Source of the DNA: Sorangium cellulosum So0157-2
Lineage (GTDB): Bacteria > Myxococcota_A > Polyangia > Polyangiales > Polyangiaceae
Reading direction: 5' to 3'
DNA: 64,000 nucleotides
Assembly: GCF_000418325.1 (NCBI RefSeq)
Contig: NC_021658.1
Span: forward strand, 124,001 to 188,000
The stretch's first letter is position 1. Each line of letters opens with the position of its first letter. Both the position numbers and the translations under genes were made by a program. This document shows positions 16,719-25,441 of this stretch, piece by piece. The notes beneath the pieces were generated by a model. That model was not told where the DNA came from and searched no databases. It worked only from the letters and a program-made list of their open reading frames with translations.

Positions 16719-17623
16719 GCGCCCGGCCGGGGGCGCTCCGGGCCTGGCTCGCGGCGTCGCGGCTCGCCTCGCAGCCGACCATCGCGCTCCCGCTGCTGCT
16801 CGGGCAGCTGCTCGGCGCGCGGGCGGCGGGGCGCCCGCTCGATCTCGGGACGCTCGCGGCGGTCCAGCTCTTCGGCCTCCTCGATCAGCTCTTCATCGTC
16901 TACGCGAACGACGTCGCGGATCAGGAGACCGACCGCCGCAACCGGACCGCCACGCCGTTCTCGGGCGGCTCGCGCGTGCTGGTGGAGCGGCGCCTCTCGC
17001 CCCGCGCGCTCGGCGCCGCGGCCGTGGCCTGCGCCGCGGCGCTCGTGGCCGTCTCGGCGGCGCTGGCCGCGGCGGTCGGCGCGCCGCTCCTCGTGCTCCT
17101 CGCGATCGCGGCGCTCGTGCTCCTCTGGGCCTACAGCTACCCGCCGCTCCGCCTCTCGTACCGCGGGGGCGGGGCGCTGCTCCAGATGGTCGGGGTCGGC
17201 GTGGTCCTGCCGCTCTACGGGTATCTGGCGCAGGGGGGCGATCTCGGGCGGCTCCCGCTTGCGCTGCTCGCGTGCTTGCTGCCGAGCCACCTCGGCTGCG
17301 CGATCGCCACCGCGCTCCCCGACGAGCCGTCGGACCGGGAGAGCGAGAAGCGGACGCTGGCCGTGCGCGTGGGCGGAGAGCGGGCCGCGCTGTGCGTGGC
17401 GCTCCTGAACGGGCTGTCGCTGCTGCTCGCGCCGATCGGTCTGGGCGCGGTCGGCCTGCGGCCGGCGCCGGGGCTGCTCGTGCCGGCGGCGGCGACGCTC
17501 GTCGTGCTGTTGGCCCGCCCGGCGCCGCCGGGCTCGCGCTTGCTCCTGGTCCGGGTCGCGGCCGCGGGGGCGGCGACGCTGTCGCTCGTGGCCGCCACCG
17601 CCGTCGCGCTCGCCGCGCGCTGA
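16715..17623 (+). CDS. UbiA-family prenyltransferase 2
   Basis: The 302-aa membrane protein carries the first Asp motif as NDVADQETDRRN (residues about 65-76), followed by PFSGGSRVL, a Gly-Gly-Ser loop like that of MenA-type enzymes. The second motif is DEPSDRESEKRT. YSYPPLRLSYRGGGALLQM matches the corresponding loop of the first UbiA in this operon, so the two may share an old duplication. It overlaps the upstream gene by ATGA and ends 15 bp before the next one. The different first motif suggests a different acceptor or prenyl donor from its partner. Confidence 0.85.
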   Translation: MSARPGALRAWLAASRLASQPTIALPLLLGQLLGARAAGRPLDLGTLAAVQLFGLLDQLFIVYANDVADQETDRRNRTATPFSGGSRVLVERRLSPRALGAAAVACAAALVAVSAALAAAVGAPLLVLLAIAALVLLWAYSYPPLRLSYRGGGALLQMVGVGVVLPLYGYLAQGGDLGRLPLALLACLLPSHLGCAIATALPDEPSDRESEKRTLAVRVGGERAALCVALLNGLSLLLAPIGLGAVGLRPAPGLLVPAAATLVVLLARPAPPGSRLLLVRVAAAGAATLSLVAATAVALAAR

Positions 17624-17638
17624 GGAGGAGGGCGTGCG

Positions 17639-18817
17639 GTGATCCACGAGTTCCTGCTGCTCTCGGTCCTCTTTCTCCTGCCGGGGGTGGCCATCTGGGT
17701 GGCGCGCCCGGATCTGCGCGCGCTGATGAAGCGCGCGGCGGTCGCCTCGCTGCCGTTCGCGGCGACCGAGCGGCTGTTCTATCCGACGTACTGGACGCCC
17801 AAGTTCCTGTTCGACCTGGCGGATCGGGTCGGGTTCGGCGTCGAGGACTTGCTGTTCATCGTCGGGCTCAGCGCGTTCTCCTCCACCGCGTATGCCGTGG
17901 CGTTCCGCCGCGCGCTGGTGCCTTGCGCCGCGCCGGGCGTGCCGCGGACCCGACCGGGGTTGGCGGCGGCGCGGACCCGACCGGGGTTGGCGGCGGCGCG
18001 GACCCGACCGGGGTTGGCGGCGGCGCGGACCCGACCGGGGTTGGCGGCGGCGCGGACCCGACCGGGGTTGGCGGCGGCGCGGACCCGACCGGGGTTGGCG
18101 GCGGCGCGGACCCGACCGGGGTTGGCGGCGGCGCGGACCCGACCGGGGTTGGCGGCGGCGCGGACCCGACCGGGGTTGGCGGCGGCGCGGACCCGACCGG
18201 GGTTGGCGGCGGCGCGGACCCGACCGGGGTTGGCGGCGGCGCGGACCCGACCGGGGTTGGCGGCGGCGCGGACCCGACCGGGGTTGGCGGCGGCGCGGAC
18301 CCGACCGGGGTTGGCGGCGGCGCGGACCCGACCGGGGTTGGCGGCGGCGCGGACCCGACCGGGGTTGGCGGCGGCGGCGGCGCGGACCCGACCGTGGTTG
18401 CGGGCGGCGCGACCGTGGTTGCGGGCGGCGGCGGGGGTCGCGCTCGCGCTCGCGACGGCCGGGGCGCTCCTCGCGGCCGGGGTGCCCGTCCTCTACGCCG
18501 CGGTGGCGGCGATGATCGCGGTCACCGCGGCGCTCGTCGGAGCGCGCCGCGATCTGCTCGTGCCCGGCCTGCTCGGAGCTCTCCTGTCGGCGGCCCTCTA
18601 CCTCGGCCTGTGCCTCGTCTTCGCGGCGCTCTTGCCCGGCGTGTTCGAGCGCACCTGGCGGCCGAGCGTGCTGCTGCCGGGCCGGACGCTCCTCGGCGTG
18701 CCGGTCGACGAGATCCTCTACGGGCTCGGCGCGGGCCTGGCGGCCACGGTGTTCCCGGCGTGGGCCTTCGAGCTCAGGTATGCAAAGGCGCCGAGCGCCG
18801 ACCGACCAGCGGGCTGA
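17639..18817 (+). CDS. Lycopene-cyclase-domain-like membrane protein with in-frame 9-aa repeat expansion
   Basis: The 392-aa protein starts at GTG 17639 with GAGGAGGGCG upstream. The N-terminal part has two hydrophobic helices around RLFYPTYWTPKFLFDL and GVEDLLFIVG, like the small membrane cyclases of carotenoid synthesis (CrtYc/d type). Residues about 103-246 are sixteen exact copies of RTRPGLAAA plus two degraded copies (RTRPWLR). The C-terminal half has about four helices and the segment RTLLGVPVDEILYGLG, resembling the P-x-E-E motif with Asp for Glu. Without the repeat the protein would be about 245 aa, normal for a fused CrtYcd cyclase. As last gene after two UbiA enzymes it fits a cyclisation step on a prenylated or carotenoid product. 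Confidence 0.6.
   Translation: MIHEFLLLSVLFLLPGVAIWVARPDLRALMKRAAVASLPFAATERLFYPTYWTPKFLFDLADRVGFGVEDLLFIVGLSAFSSTAYAVAFRRALVPCAAPGVPRTRPGLAAARTRPGLAAARTRPGLAAARTRPGLAAARTRPGLAAARTRPGLAAARTRPGLAAARTRPGLAAARTRPGLAAARTRPGLAAARTRPGLAAARTRPGLAAARTRPGLAAARTRPGLAAARTRPGLAAARTRPGLAAAAARTRPWLRAARPWLRAAAGVALALATAGALLAAGVPVLYAAVAAMIAVTAALVGARRDLLVPGLLGALLSAALYLGLCLVFAALLPGVFERTWRPSVLLPGRTLLGVPVDEILYGLGAGLAATVFPAWAFELRYAKAPSADRPAG
17945..18376 (+). repeat. 16 perfect tandem copies of a 27-bp repeat inside a gene
   Basis: The unit CGGACCCGACCGGGGTTG plus GCGGCGGCG is repeated exactly sixteen times (432 bp), followed by a 6-bp insertion and degraded copies to about 18430. The length is a multiple of three, so the reading frame is kept and each unit encodes RTRPGLAAA. 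The first two thirds of the unit resemble the intergenic repeats elsewhere in the window (GACC-GACCC-GGGTTGA). Confidence 0.95.
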
Positions 18818-18850
18818 CCCGGAGACGCGCCCCTCGGCGCCGCGGGCGGC

Positions 18851-19795
18851 TCAATCGATGGCTTCGACGCACTCGATGTTGAGCGCGGTCTCCAGCAGGA
18901 AGACCGAGGCCTCGAAGTTTCGCTCGGCGTAGAAGACCTTGAGCTTGTGGGACGACCCCGGCTTCAGGTGGAGCGCATCGGCCCACGCGTCCAGACGGAC
19001 GATTCCCCCGTTCACCCCGTCGCTCACGGAGTGCTCGGCCACGATCGTGTCGTCGACGGATATCCAGACGTCGTCGCTCGATTCGTAGGCGAACGAGCTC
19101 CCCTGCGCGTAGGTGAACGGCACCTCGAACTCGACGGTGAAGCCGAAGTTGTGCGCGTAACCCTCGTTGCCGAAGCCGCGGCCGTCGACGTAATAGAAGC
19201 TCCGGTCGCCCAGCTGTCCGCGGCCGTTCCGGACATCGAGGTGGATGAGCTGGTGGAGCGTCCTGTTGACGGCCGGATCGTCCTGGAACCACTCGTCGAA
19301 GCTGTCGCCCGCGCTGGCGCCTTCCTCGGGCGGGTTCGCGACGACCGGCTTGCCGTTCTGGAGCTCGGTCTCGGGCTCGAATTTCTTCCCTCCGGTGGTC
19401 TGAGAAGGGCCGAAATCTTGATGCTTTTCGGAGAAGTCGCGCACGGTCATGGGGAAGCTCGCCGTGCAGAGGCTCGCGTCGCGGGGAGGAGGTTTGGCCG
19501 AGGCGCTGCCGCCGTCGCCGTCGTCGATGAAGGCGTCGGCGCCGGCGCTGCCGCCGCCGCCGCCGCCGTCGTCCTCCTCCGGCGGACCTCCGCCGACGTT
19601 CGGCGGCTCGCTGCCGATCTCCTGGTCCGAGGGATCGGGCGTCTCGACGTGCGAGGCATCCTCGTTGCGACGGCCGATGGAGGCGGTCTGGAGGGGGCAC
19701 CCCGCGAGCGGCAGCGCCGCGCACGAGAGGAGCACCAGGGCCAGGGGCCGTCGAAAGGCCGGGCAGAAAGATGCTTCTGGGTGGGCCAGGGTCAT
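18851..19795 (-). CDS. Fibro-slime-domain lipoprotein
   Basis: The 314-aa product has a lipoprotein signal (ALVLLSCAALPLAGC, Cys about residue 33) and a long acidic Gly-rich linker. A C-terminal domain (about residues 115-314) then follows the fibro-slime/PA14-type pattern: MTVRDFSEKHQDF, DSFDEWFQDDPAVNRT, FTVEFEVPFTYAQG, YESSDDVWISVDDTIV and DLGGxHxxxxG-like NGGIVRLDAWADAL. In the family these are extracellular domains of matrix or adhesion proteins. GGAGG lies 7 nt before the ATG. It converges on the isoprenoid operon. Confidence 0.8.
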   Translation of the reverse strand: MTLAHPEASFCPAFRRPLALVLLSCAALPLAGCPLQTASIGRRNEDASHVETPDPSDQEIGSEPPNVGGGPPEEDDGGGGGGSAGADAFIDDGDGGSASAKPPPRDASLCTASFPMTVRDFSEKHQDFGPSQTTGGKKFEPETELQNGKPVVANPPEEGASAGDSFDEWFQDDPAVNRTLHQLIHLDVRNGRGQLGDRSFYYVDGRGFGNEGYAHNFGFTVEFEVPFTYAQGSSFAYESSDDVWISVDDTIVAEHSVSDGVNGGIVRLDAWADALHLKPGSSHKLKVFYAERNFEASVFLLETALNIECVEAID

Positions 19796-20033
19796 GGAGC
19801 CGCCTCCTGCTCCCCTGGATGCGGTCGGGCCTGGTTGCCCTTCGCGAAATCGTACCGGCCGGCGTCATTCCAGGAGGGCGCGGCCGCGCCAGGCCGCCGC
19901 GGCGCCTTCTTGGACCGCTGATACGCCAGAAGCGTCGCAGGGTTGGAATCTCCACGGCGCTTTTGGCGCTTTTCTTTCATCGGACCGATGACGCTCCAGG
20001 GGGCGGGCGATGCTGACGCGCTCCCGACACCTC
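19796..20033. other. Intergenic stretch upstream of lipoprotein gene
   Basis: This stretch holds the promoter region of the lipoprotein gene (minus strand). I see no gene in it. It leads directly into the repeat array that fills the rest of the gap to leuD. Confidence 0.3.
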
Positions 20034-20370
20034 CCGGGTTGAGGTGCCCGCAGGTTGGGGGAGCGACCCGACCTAGGTTGGACCCCGGAGCGACCCGACC
20101 TTCGACCACGATCCAACCCAGATTGAGGTGCCCGGCGGAGCGACCAGCGACCCGACCCAGGTTGAGGTGCCCGCAGGTTGAGGTGCCCGACCCAGGTTGA
20201 GGTGCTCCGAGGTGCTCGACCCAGGTTGAGGTACTCGACCCACTCGACCCAGGTTTTGAGGTGCCCGACCCAGGTTGAGGTGCTCCGAGGTGCTCGACCC
20301 AGGTTGAGGTACTCGACCCAGGTTGAGGTACTCGGCCCAGGTTGAGGTACTCGGAGGTACTCGGCCTGCT
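20034..20370. repeat. Intergenic repeat array A, core GACCCAGGTTGAGGT
   Basis: About ten irregularly spaced copies of CGACCCAGGTTGAGGT, with tails ACT or GCC/GCTC, fill this gap together with shortened copies such as GCAGGTTGAGGTGCC. The spacing varies and no unique spacers of equal length occur, so it is not a CRISPR. All full copies point the same way on the plus strand. It lies between the 3' end of leuD and the start region of the lipoprotein gene. Confidence 0.9.
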
Positions 20371-20429
20371 TTTCGCTTGAGGTGCTTTGCCGGCGAGCCG
20401 CCAGCGCGGCGGCACCGGTCGAGCGCGGG

Positions 20430-21047
20430 CTACTGCGCGGCGGCGCGCTGCACGTACGGCAGCCGTGCCGCCACCTTCTGGACCTCCTCGGCCCCCTCGA
20501 GCAGCTGCGCGATCGGATCCCACGTGCCCCGGAGCAGCGACTCGCGCGCCCCCGGCTTGATGGTGAACGGCACCGCGAGATCGCCCCCGGCCCGCACGAC
20601 CTGCTCCTGCAGGTCCACCGTGACGAGCGTCGACGGATCGGCGTTCACGCGCGCCGCGAGCGCGGCGCGGTGCTCGCGGCTCACCGACACGCAGGGGATG
20701 CCCAGCGTCGTCGAGTTGCCGAAGAAGATCTCGGCGAAGCTCTCAGCGACGACCGCCTTGAACCCCGCCTTCGCGATCGACTGCGGCGCGTGCTCGCGCG
20801 ACGACCCGCAGCCGAAGTTGCGATCGGCGATCAGGATCGTGGCCCCCGCGAACCGCGGGTCGTTCAGCGGGTGCTCCCGCTTCTCGCCGCGCTCGTCGAA
20901 GCGCACGTCCCGGAAGAGGTGCTCGCCGATGCCGTCGAACGTGACGCACTTGAGAAAGCGCGCCGGGATGATGCGGTCCGTATCGATGTCGTCCCCCGGA
21001 ACATGAACGGCGCGACCGGTGACGGTTTGGATCAAGTCGAGTGCCAT
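20430..21047 (-). CDS. leuD: 3-isopropylmalate dehydratase small subunit
   Basis: The 205-aa protein is the swivelling subunit of isopropylmalate isomerase in leucine synthesis. Family motifs are visible: VPGDDIDTDRIIPARFLK near the N-terminus, ADRNFGCGSSREHAPQSI in the middle and FGNSTTLGIPCV after it. GAGGGAG lies just before the ATG. It follows leuC by 27 bp on the same strand, so the two are one operon. Repeat array A begins about 60 bp past its stop. Confidence 0.95.
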   Translation of the reverse strand: MALDLIQTVTGRAVHVPGDDIDTDRIIPARFLKCVTFDGIGEHLFRDVRFDERGEKREHPLNDPRFAGATILIADRNFGCGSSREHAPQSIAKAGFKAVVAESFAEIFFGNSTTLGIPCVSVSREHRAALAARVNADPSTLVTVDLQEQVVRAGGDLAVPFTIKPGARESLLRGTWDPIAQLLEGAEEVQKVAARLPYVQRAAAQ

Positions 21048-21074
21048 GGAAATCTCCCTCGGGTGCGAGCGTCG

Positions 21075-22484
21075 TCAGATTCCGAACACGTCACGAGCAT
21101 CCGCGATCTCGCCGCGGACCGCGGCGGCGGCCACCATCACCGGGCTCATGAGCACGGTGCGGCCCGTGGGGCTCCCCTGCCTGCCCTTGAAATTGCGGTT
21201 CGACGAGGACGCGCACAGCTCATCGCCGATGAGCTTGTCCGGGTTCATCGCCAGGCACATCGAGCAGCCCGGCTCGCGCCACTCGAAGCCCGCCTCGCGG
21301 AAGACCCGATCCAGCCCCTCGGCCTCGGCCGCCCGCGCCACATCCATCGATCCCGGGACCGCCAGCGCGCGCACGTGCGGCGCGACCTTGTGCCCCTTCA
21401 GGCGCTGCGCCACCTCCCGGAAATCCGAGAGGCGGCCGTTCGTGCAGCTGCCGATGAACGCCACGTTGATCTTCGTCCCCTCGATCGGCTTGCCCCCCTC
21501 GAGCCGCATGTACTCGAGCGCCTCGCGGATCAACGCCCGCTCGGACTCGTTCGCCACGTCCTCGGCCGCCGGCACCTTCTCCTTCACCGAGATCGCCTGG
21601 CCCGGCGTGATGCCCCACGTGACCGTCGGCGCGATCGCGCTCGCGTCGATCCGCACGACATCGTCGTACCGCGCGTCCTCGTCCGACGCGATCGAGCGCC
21701 AGTACTCGAGCGCCTTCTCCCACGCCTCGCCCTTCGGCGCGTACGGACGGCCCTTGATGTAATCGAACGTCGTCTGGTCCGGGTTGACGTACCCGACCCG
21801 GGCGCCGCCCTCGATCGACATGTTGCACAGGGTCATCCGCTCCTCCATCGAGAACCCCTCGATGGTCGAGCCGCCGTACTCGTACGCGTAGCCCGTGCCG
21901 CCCGACACCCCGAGCCGGCGGATGATCTCGAGGATGATGTCCTTGGCGTAGACGCCCGGGCCGAGCTTGCCCTCGACCTGGATGCGCCGGACCTTGAGCC
22001 GCTGGAGGCTCAGCGTCTGCGTGGCGAGGACGTCGCGCACCTGCGTCGTCCCGATCCCGAACGCGATCGCGCCGAACGCGCCGTGCGTCGACGTGTGCGA
22101 GTCGCCGCACGCGATCGTCATGCCAGGCTGGGTCAGGCCGAGCTCGGGGCCGATGATGTGCACGATGCCCTGCCGCCCGGACTCGAGATCGAAGAAGGTG
22201 ACCCCCTGCTCGGTGCACGCCTTCTTGAGCGCGTCGACCATCCCCTCGGCCAGCGAGTCCTTGAACGGCCGCTTGCGGTTGTCGGTGGGGACGATGTGAT
22301 CGAGCGTCGCGAACGTCCGATCGGGCATGCGCACGCGCAGGCCGAGATCGCGGAGCATCCCGAACGCCTGCGGGCTCGTCACCTCGTGGATCAGGTGAAG
22401 GCCGATGAAGAGCTGATCCTCGCCGTTCGGCAACGTGCGGACTTTGTGGAGGTCCCAAACCTTGTCATAGAGACTCTTACCCAT
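21075..22484 (-). CDS. leuC: 3-isopropylmalate dehydratase large subunit
   Basis: The 469-aa protein binds the [4Fe-4S] cluster that isomerises 2-isopropylmalate to 3-isopropylmalate. The cluster cysteines lie in [13 protein letters not shown] (one) and [11 protein letters not shown] (two). Substrate-site segments [35 protein letters not shown] and [11 protein letters not shown] are intact. Length is normal for the family. It is the first gene of leuCD and is divergent from a LysR regulator, which is the usual arrangement for control by the pathway. Confidence 0.96.
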   Translation of the reverse strand: MGKSLYDKVWDLHKVRTLPNGEDQLFIGLHLIHEVTSPQAFGMLRDLGLRVRMPDRTFATLDHIVPTDNRKRPFKDSLAEGMVDALKKACTEQGVTFFDLESGRQGIVHIIGPELGLTQPGMTIACGDSHTSTHGAFGAIAFGIGTTQVRDVLATQTLSLQRLKVRRIQVEGKLGPGVYAKDIILEIIRRLGVSGGTGYAYEYGGSTIEGFSMEERMTLCNMSIEGGARVGYVNPDQTTFDYIKGRPYAPKGEAWEKALEYWRSIASDEDARYDDVVRIDASAIAPTVTWGITPGQAISVKEKVPAAEDVANESERALIREALEYMRLEGGKPIEGTKINVAFIGSCTNGRLSDFREVAQRLKGHKVAPHVRALAVPGSMDVARAAEAEGLDRVFREAGFEWREPGCSMCLAMNPDKLIGDELCASSSNRNFKGRQGSPTGRTVLMSPVMVAAAAVRGEIADARDVFGI

Positions 22485-22695
22485 GATGGCCTCTCGCGGT
22501 GCAACTGAACGCGGCTGAAGGGGACGGCGTGCGAAGCGGACCGGCCCGAGCGCCGGGGCGCGCCAGCTGGCTCCAGGGAGGCGGCCGGCGCGCCCCCGAT
22601 CCGGCGGTCCGGCGTCGGGCGGGCGGCATGACTATGCGGGTCCGCGAGCATTAAGTCGAATGAAACTTTTTTCACGATGGGTTAAGTAACGCTAC
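22485..22695. promoter_or_regulatory. leuC-lysR divergent regulatory region with LysR-type operator candidate
   Basis: The 211-bp gap separates leuC and the LysR gene. An AT-rich patch at 22649-22693 contains the inverted repeat TGAAACTTTTTTCA (22661-22674), close to the T-N11-A pattern of LysR boxes. TTAAGT occurs on both sides of it (22651 and 22682). The site lies close to the LysR start, as expected for an autoregulator that also activates the divergent genes. Confidence 0.5.
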
Positions 22696-23610
22696 ATGGA
22701 TGCGTCGCTCCTCCCCGCGCTCGAGGATGTCCTCCTGGTGGCCCGGTCGGGCTCGGTCGCCGAGGCGGCGCGGCGGCTGCACAAGACGCCGTCGGCGATC
22801 AGCCAGCAGGTGCGCCGGGTGGAGGAGCACTTCGGGGTGGCGCTGTTCGAGCGCGACGGGCGCGGCGTGCGGCTCAGCCCGGCCGGCGAGGCGGCGCTCG
22901 GCGCGATCACGCGGCTCTTCGATCAGGCGGAAGGGGTGTTCGAGCTGCTCTCGGAGCTGGCGGGGGAGCCGTCGACGACGCTGCGCCTCGCGGCGAGCGA
23001 CTACCTCGGCAAGGGGCTGCTCGTGCCGGTCATCCGGCAGATGCTCGAGCAGCGCGCGCCGGTGCGGTTCGCGATCACGACGGCGAACTCGATCGACGCC
23101 GCGCGGTGGGTCGAGCGCGGGGAGGTGGACCTGGGCCTCGCGTCGGCGTCCTCGGCGGGCGGCGACCTCGTGAAGCAGCCGCTGTTCGTGCAGCCGTTCC
23201 TCTGGGTGGGGCCGCGGCTCACGGGCAAGGCGCCGGCGCTGCGCGAGCGGCTCCGGCACGAGCCGCTGCTCCGGCTGGCGCCCGGCAGCGTGGGGCGGCG
23301 GCTGCTCGACGCCTACCTGGATCGCGAGCGGATCCGGCCGATCTCGACGATCGACGTGTCGAGCGTGTCGCTCCTCGTCTCGTACGTCTCGGGTGGGCTC
23401 GGCATCGGCCTCGCGCCGGCGCTCGCGCTGACCGAGGTCGCTCGCTCGCGGCTGGACGTCGAGGTCGCCGAGGAGGTCGAGCCGCTGCCCGTCGAGCTGA
23501 TGATGCGCGAGAACTTCCGACGCAATCCCATCATCGAGCGCTTCATCGAGCGCCTTGCGGCCGAGGGGCGCCGCGCGGAGCAGCGGACGCGGGCGCTCCT
23601 CCGGGCGTAG
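22696..23610 (+). CDS. LysR-family transcriptional regulator
   Basis: The 304-aa protein has the N-terminal winged helix-turn-helix (VARSGSVAEAARRLHKTPSA, then ISQQVRRVEEHFGVALFERD) and a C-terminal effector-binding domain. It is divergent from leuCD and probably controls it, sensing a leucine-pathway intermediate; this is inference from position. No strong Shine-Dalgarno site is seen before ATG 22696. It converges on the IMP dehydrogenase gene. Confidence 0.9.
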   Translation: MDASLLPALEDVLLVARSGSVAEAARRLHKTPSAISQQVRRVEEHFGVALFERDGRGVRLSPAGEAALGAITRLFDQAEGVFELLSELAGEPSTTLRLAASDYLGKGLLVPVIRQMLEQRAPVRFAITTANSIDAARWVERGEVDLGLASASSAGGDLVKQPLFVQPFLWVGPRLTGKAPALRERLRHEPLLRLAPGSVGRRLLDAYLDRERIRPISTIDVSSVSLLVSYVSGGLGIGLAPALALTEVARSRLDVEVAEEVEPLPVELMMRENFRRNPIIERFIERLAAEGRRAEQRTRALLRA

Positions 23611-23629
23611 CGAGATCGCTGCGCGCGGC

Positions 23630-23696
23630 GAGCGTCGCCGCGGCCCCGCCGGGGGCACGGCGTGTCCGCCGAACGCCGCCGGGCTCGGCGACGCTC
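23630..23696. terminator. Long inverted repeat between converging genes
   Basis: GAGCGTCGCCG (23630-23640) is matched exactly by CGGCGACGCTC (23686-23696), with a GC-rich 45-nt interior that can itself fold. It sits in the 92-bp gap between the stops of the LysR gene and the IMP dehydrogenase gene, so it could end transcription from both sides. There is no T-run, so its role as an intrinsic terminator is uncertain. Confidence 0.5.
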
Positions 23697-23702
23697 CGGA
23701 GG

Positions 23703-25247
23703 TCAGGCCTCGCGCGGGCTGCTGCGCGTGTCCTTCAGCATCACGTCGTGGACGCCGCCCTCGTGGATGCTGACCGCCGAGGCGACGGTCAGGCGCGCGC
23801 GCATGTACAGGTCGCGCAGCGAGATGGCGCCGCAGTTGCACATCGTCGAGCGCACCTTGGCGAGCGTGACGTCGAGGTTGTCCTTGAGCTTGCCGGCATA
23901 GGGGACGTAGCTGTCGACCCCCTCCTCGAACTCCAGCTGGTCCTTCTTCTTGCTGGAGTCGCCGTGATCGTAGCGTTGCCAGTTGCGCGCGCGGTTGCTC
24001 CCTTCGCCCCAGTACTCCTTCATGAACTGGTTGTTCACGCGGACCTTGCGCCCGGGCGCCTCGTCGAAGCGCGCGAAGTAGCGGCCCATCATCACGAAGT
24101 CGGCGCCCATCGCGAGCGCGATCGTGATGTGGTAGTCCTGGCTGATGCCGCCGTCGGAGCAGATCGGCACGTAGACGCCGGTGCGCTGGAAGTACTCGTC
24201 GCGCGCCTTGGCCACCTCGATCACGGCCGACGCCTGGCCCCGGCCGATCCCCTTCTGCTCGCGCGTGATGCAGATCGAGCCGCCGCCGATGCCGACCTTG
24301 ACGAAGTCGGCGCCGGACTCGACGAGGTAGAGGAACCCCTCGCGATCGACGACGTTGCCGGCGCCGATGTAGATCGGCTTGCCCTGCGACTTCACGAAGG
24401 CGATGGTGTCGCGCTGCCACTCCGAGTAGCCGTCCGACGAGTCGATGCAGAGCACGTCGGCGCCCGCCTCCACCAGCGCGGGCACGCGCTCGCGGTAGTC
24501 GCGCGAGTTGATGCCGGCCCCGACGATCAGCCGCTTCTCGTGGTCGACGTTCTCGAGCGGGTGCGCCTGGTGCGACTCGTAGTCCTTCCGAAACACCAGG
24601 TATTGCAGGTGCTGCCGCTCGTCGATGACCGGGAGGGTGTTGAGCTTGTGGCGCCAGATGAGCTCGTTCGCCTCCTGGAGATCGATGCCGACCTTGCCGC
24701 AGTGGATCGACTTGAACGGCGTCATGATCTCGCGCACCGGCGTGCTGAGCGGCGTCTTGCCGAGCCGGTAGTCGCGGCTCGTGATGATGCCGACGAACCT
24801 GCCCGTGGGCGTGCCGTCCTCGGTGATCGCGATGGTGGAGTGGCCCGTGCGATCGGTCAGCGCGAGGACGTCGCCCAGCGTGGCCTCGGGGCGCAGGTTC
24901 GAGTCGCTCACGACGAACCCGGCCTTGTAGTTCTTCACGCGCCGCACCATGGCGGCTTCCTCCTCGATGCCCTGCGAGCCGTACACGAACGACAGGCCGC
25001 CGCAGCGCGCGAGCGCGATCGCGAGATCGGCGCCCGAGACCGACTGCATCATCGCGCTGGTGATGGGCACGCTGATCGTGAGCGGCGCGAGCCTCGGGTC
25101 CGGCGGCCCCGCGCTCCGATCGGCCTTGAACCGGGCGACGGGGGCCGTGAGGTCGACGTTCGCAGGGACGCAGTCCTTCGTCGTCAGATTCGGGACGAGC
25201 AGGTACTCGCCAAAGGTCCTGCTCGGCTCATCGTAGATGAATGCCAT
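23703..25247 (-). CDS. guaB: IMP dehydrogenase, Tritrichomonas-like type
   Basis: The 514-aa enzyme oxidises IMP to XMP with NAD+, the committed step to GMP. Two CBS domains lie in the middle (about residues 115-235). The catalytic Cys loop is [18 protein letters not shown]. The mobile flap contains [19 protein letters not shown], with the catalytic Arg-Tyr pair. The C-terminal part, [13 protein letters not shown] and MCNCGA, together with the flap, matches from memory the protozoan Tritrichomonas foetus enzyme far better than the usual bacterial one (GPGSICTTR). It stands alone, without guaA. Confidence 0.93.
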   Translation of the reverse strand: MAFIYDEPSRTFGEYLLVPNLTTKDCVPANVDLTAPVARFKADRSAGPPDPRLAPLTISVPITSAMMQSVSGADLAIALARCGGLSFVYGSQGIEEEAAMVRRVKNYKAGFVVSDSNLRPEATLGDVLALTDRTGHSTIAITEDGTPTGRFVGIITSRDYRLGKTPLSTPVREIMTPFKSIHCGKVGIDLQEANELIWRHKLNTLPVIDERQHLQYLVFRKDYESHQAHPLENVDHEKRLIVGAGINSRDYRERVPALVEAGADVLCIDSSDGYSEWQRDTIAFVKSQGKPIYIGAGNVVDREGFLYLVESGADFVKVGIGGGSICITREQKGIGRGQASAVIEVAKARDEYFQRTGVYVPICSDGGISQDYHITIALAMGADFVMMGRYFARFDEAPGRKVRVNNQFMKEYWGEGSNRARNWQRYDHGDSSKKKDQLEFEEGVDSYVPYAGKLKDNLDVTLAKVRSTMCNCGAISLRDLYMRARLTVASAVSIHEGGVHDVMLKDTRSSPREA

Positions 25248-25441
25248 GTCGGCTCGTAGTGCACGCGTTTCGCGCTGTCAAATGCGGCCGGGGCGGGTGC
25301 CGGATGAAATGCGAGCAAAATCGGGCGGTTATGCGTGCGTGGAGGGGGCGGCGGGGCCCCGGCCGGGCAGGGCCGGCGGCGCCCGCGCGTGGCGCGGCGC
25401 AGAGGTCCGGCCAGGGAGCGCCGGGCGTCGGGCGAGCACAG

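Noticed and set aside
20382..25259. Long plus-strand open frames opposite leuCD and the IMP dehydrogenase gene
   Set aside because: The minus-strand genes are fully supported by motifs. The antisense frames are Arg/Leu/Ala/Asp-rich shadows.
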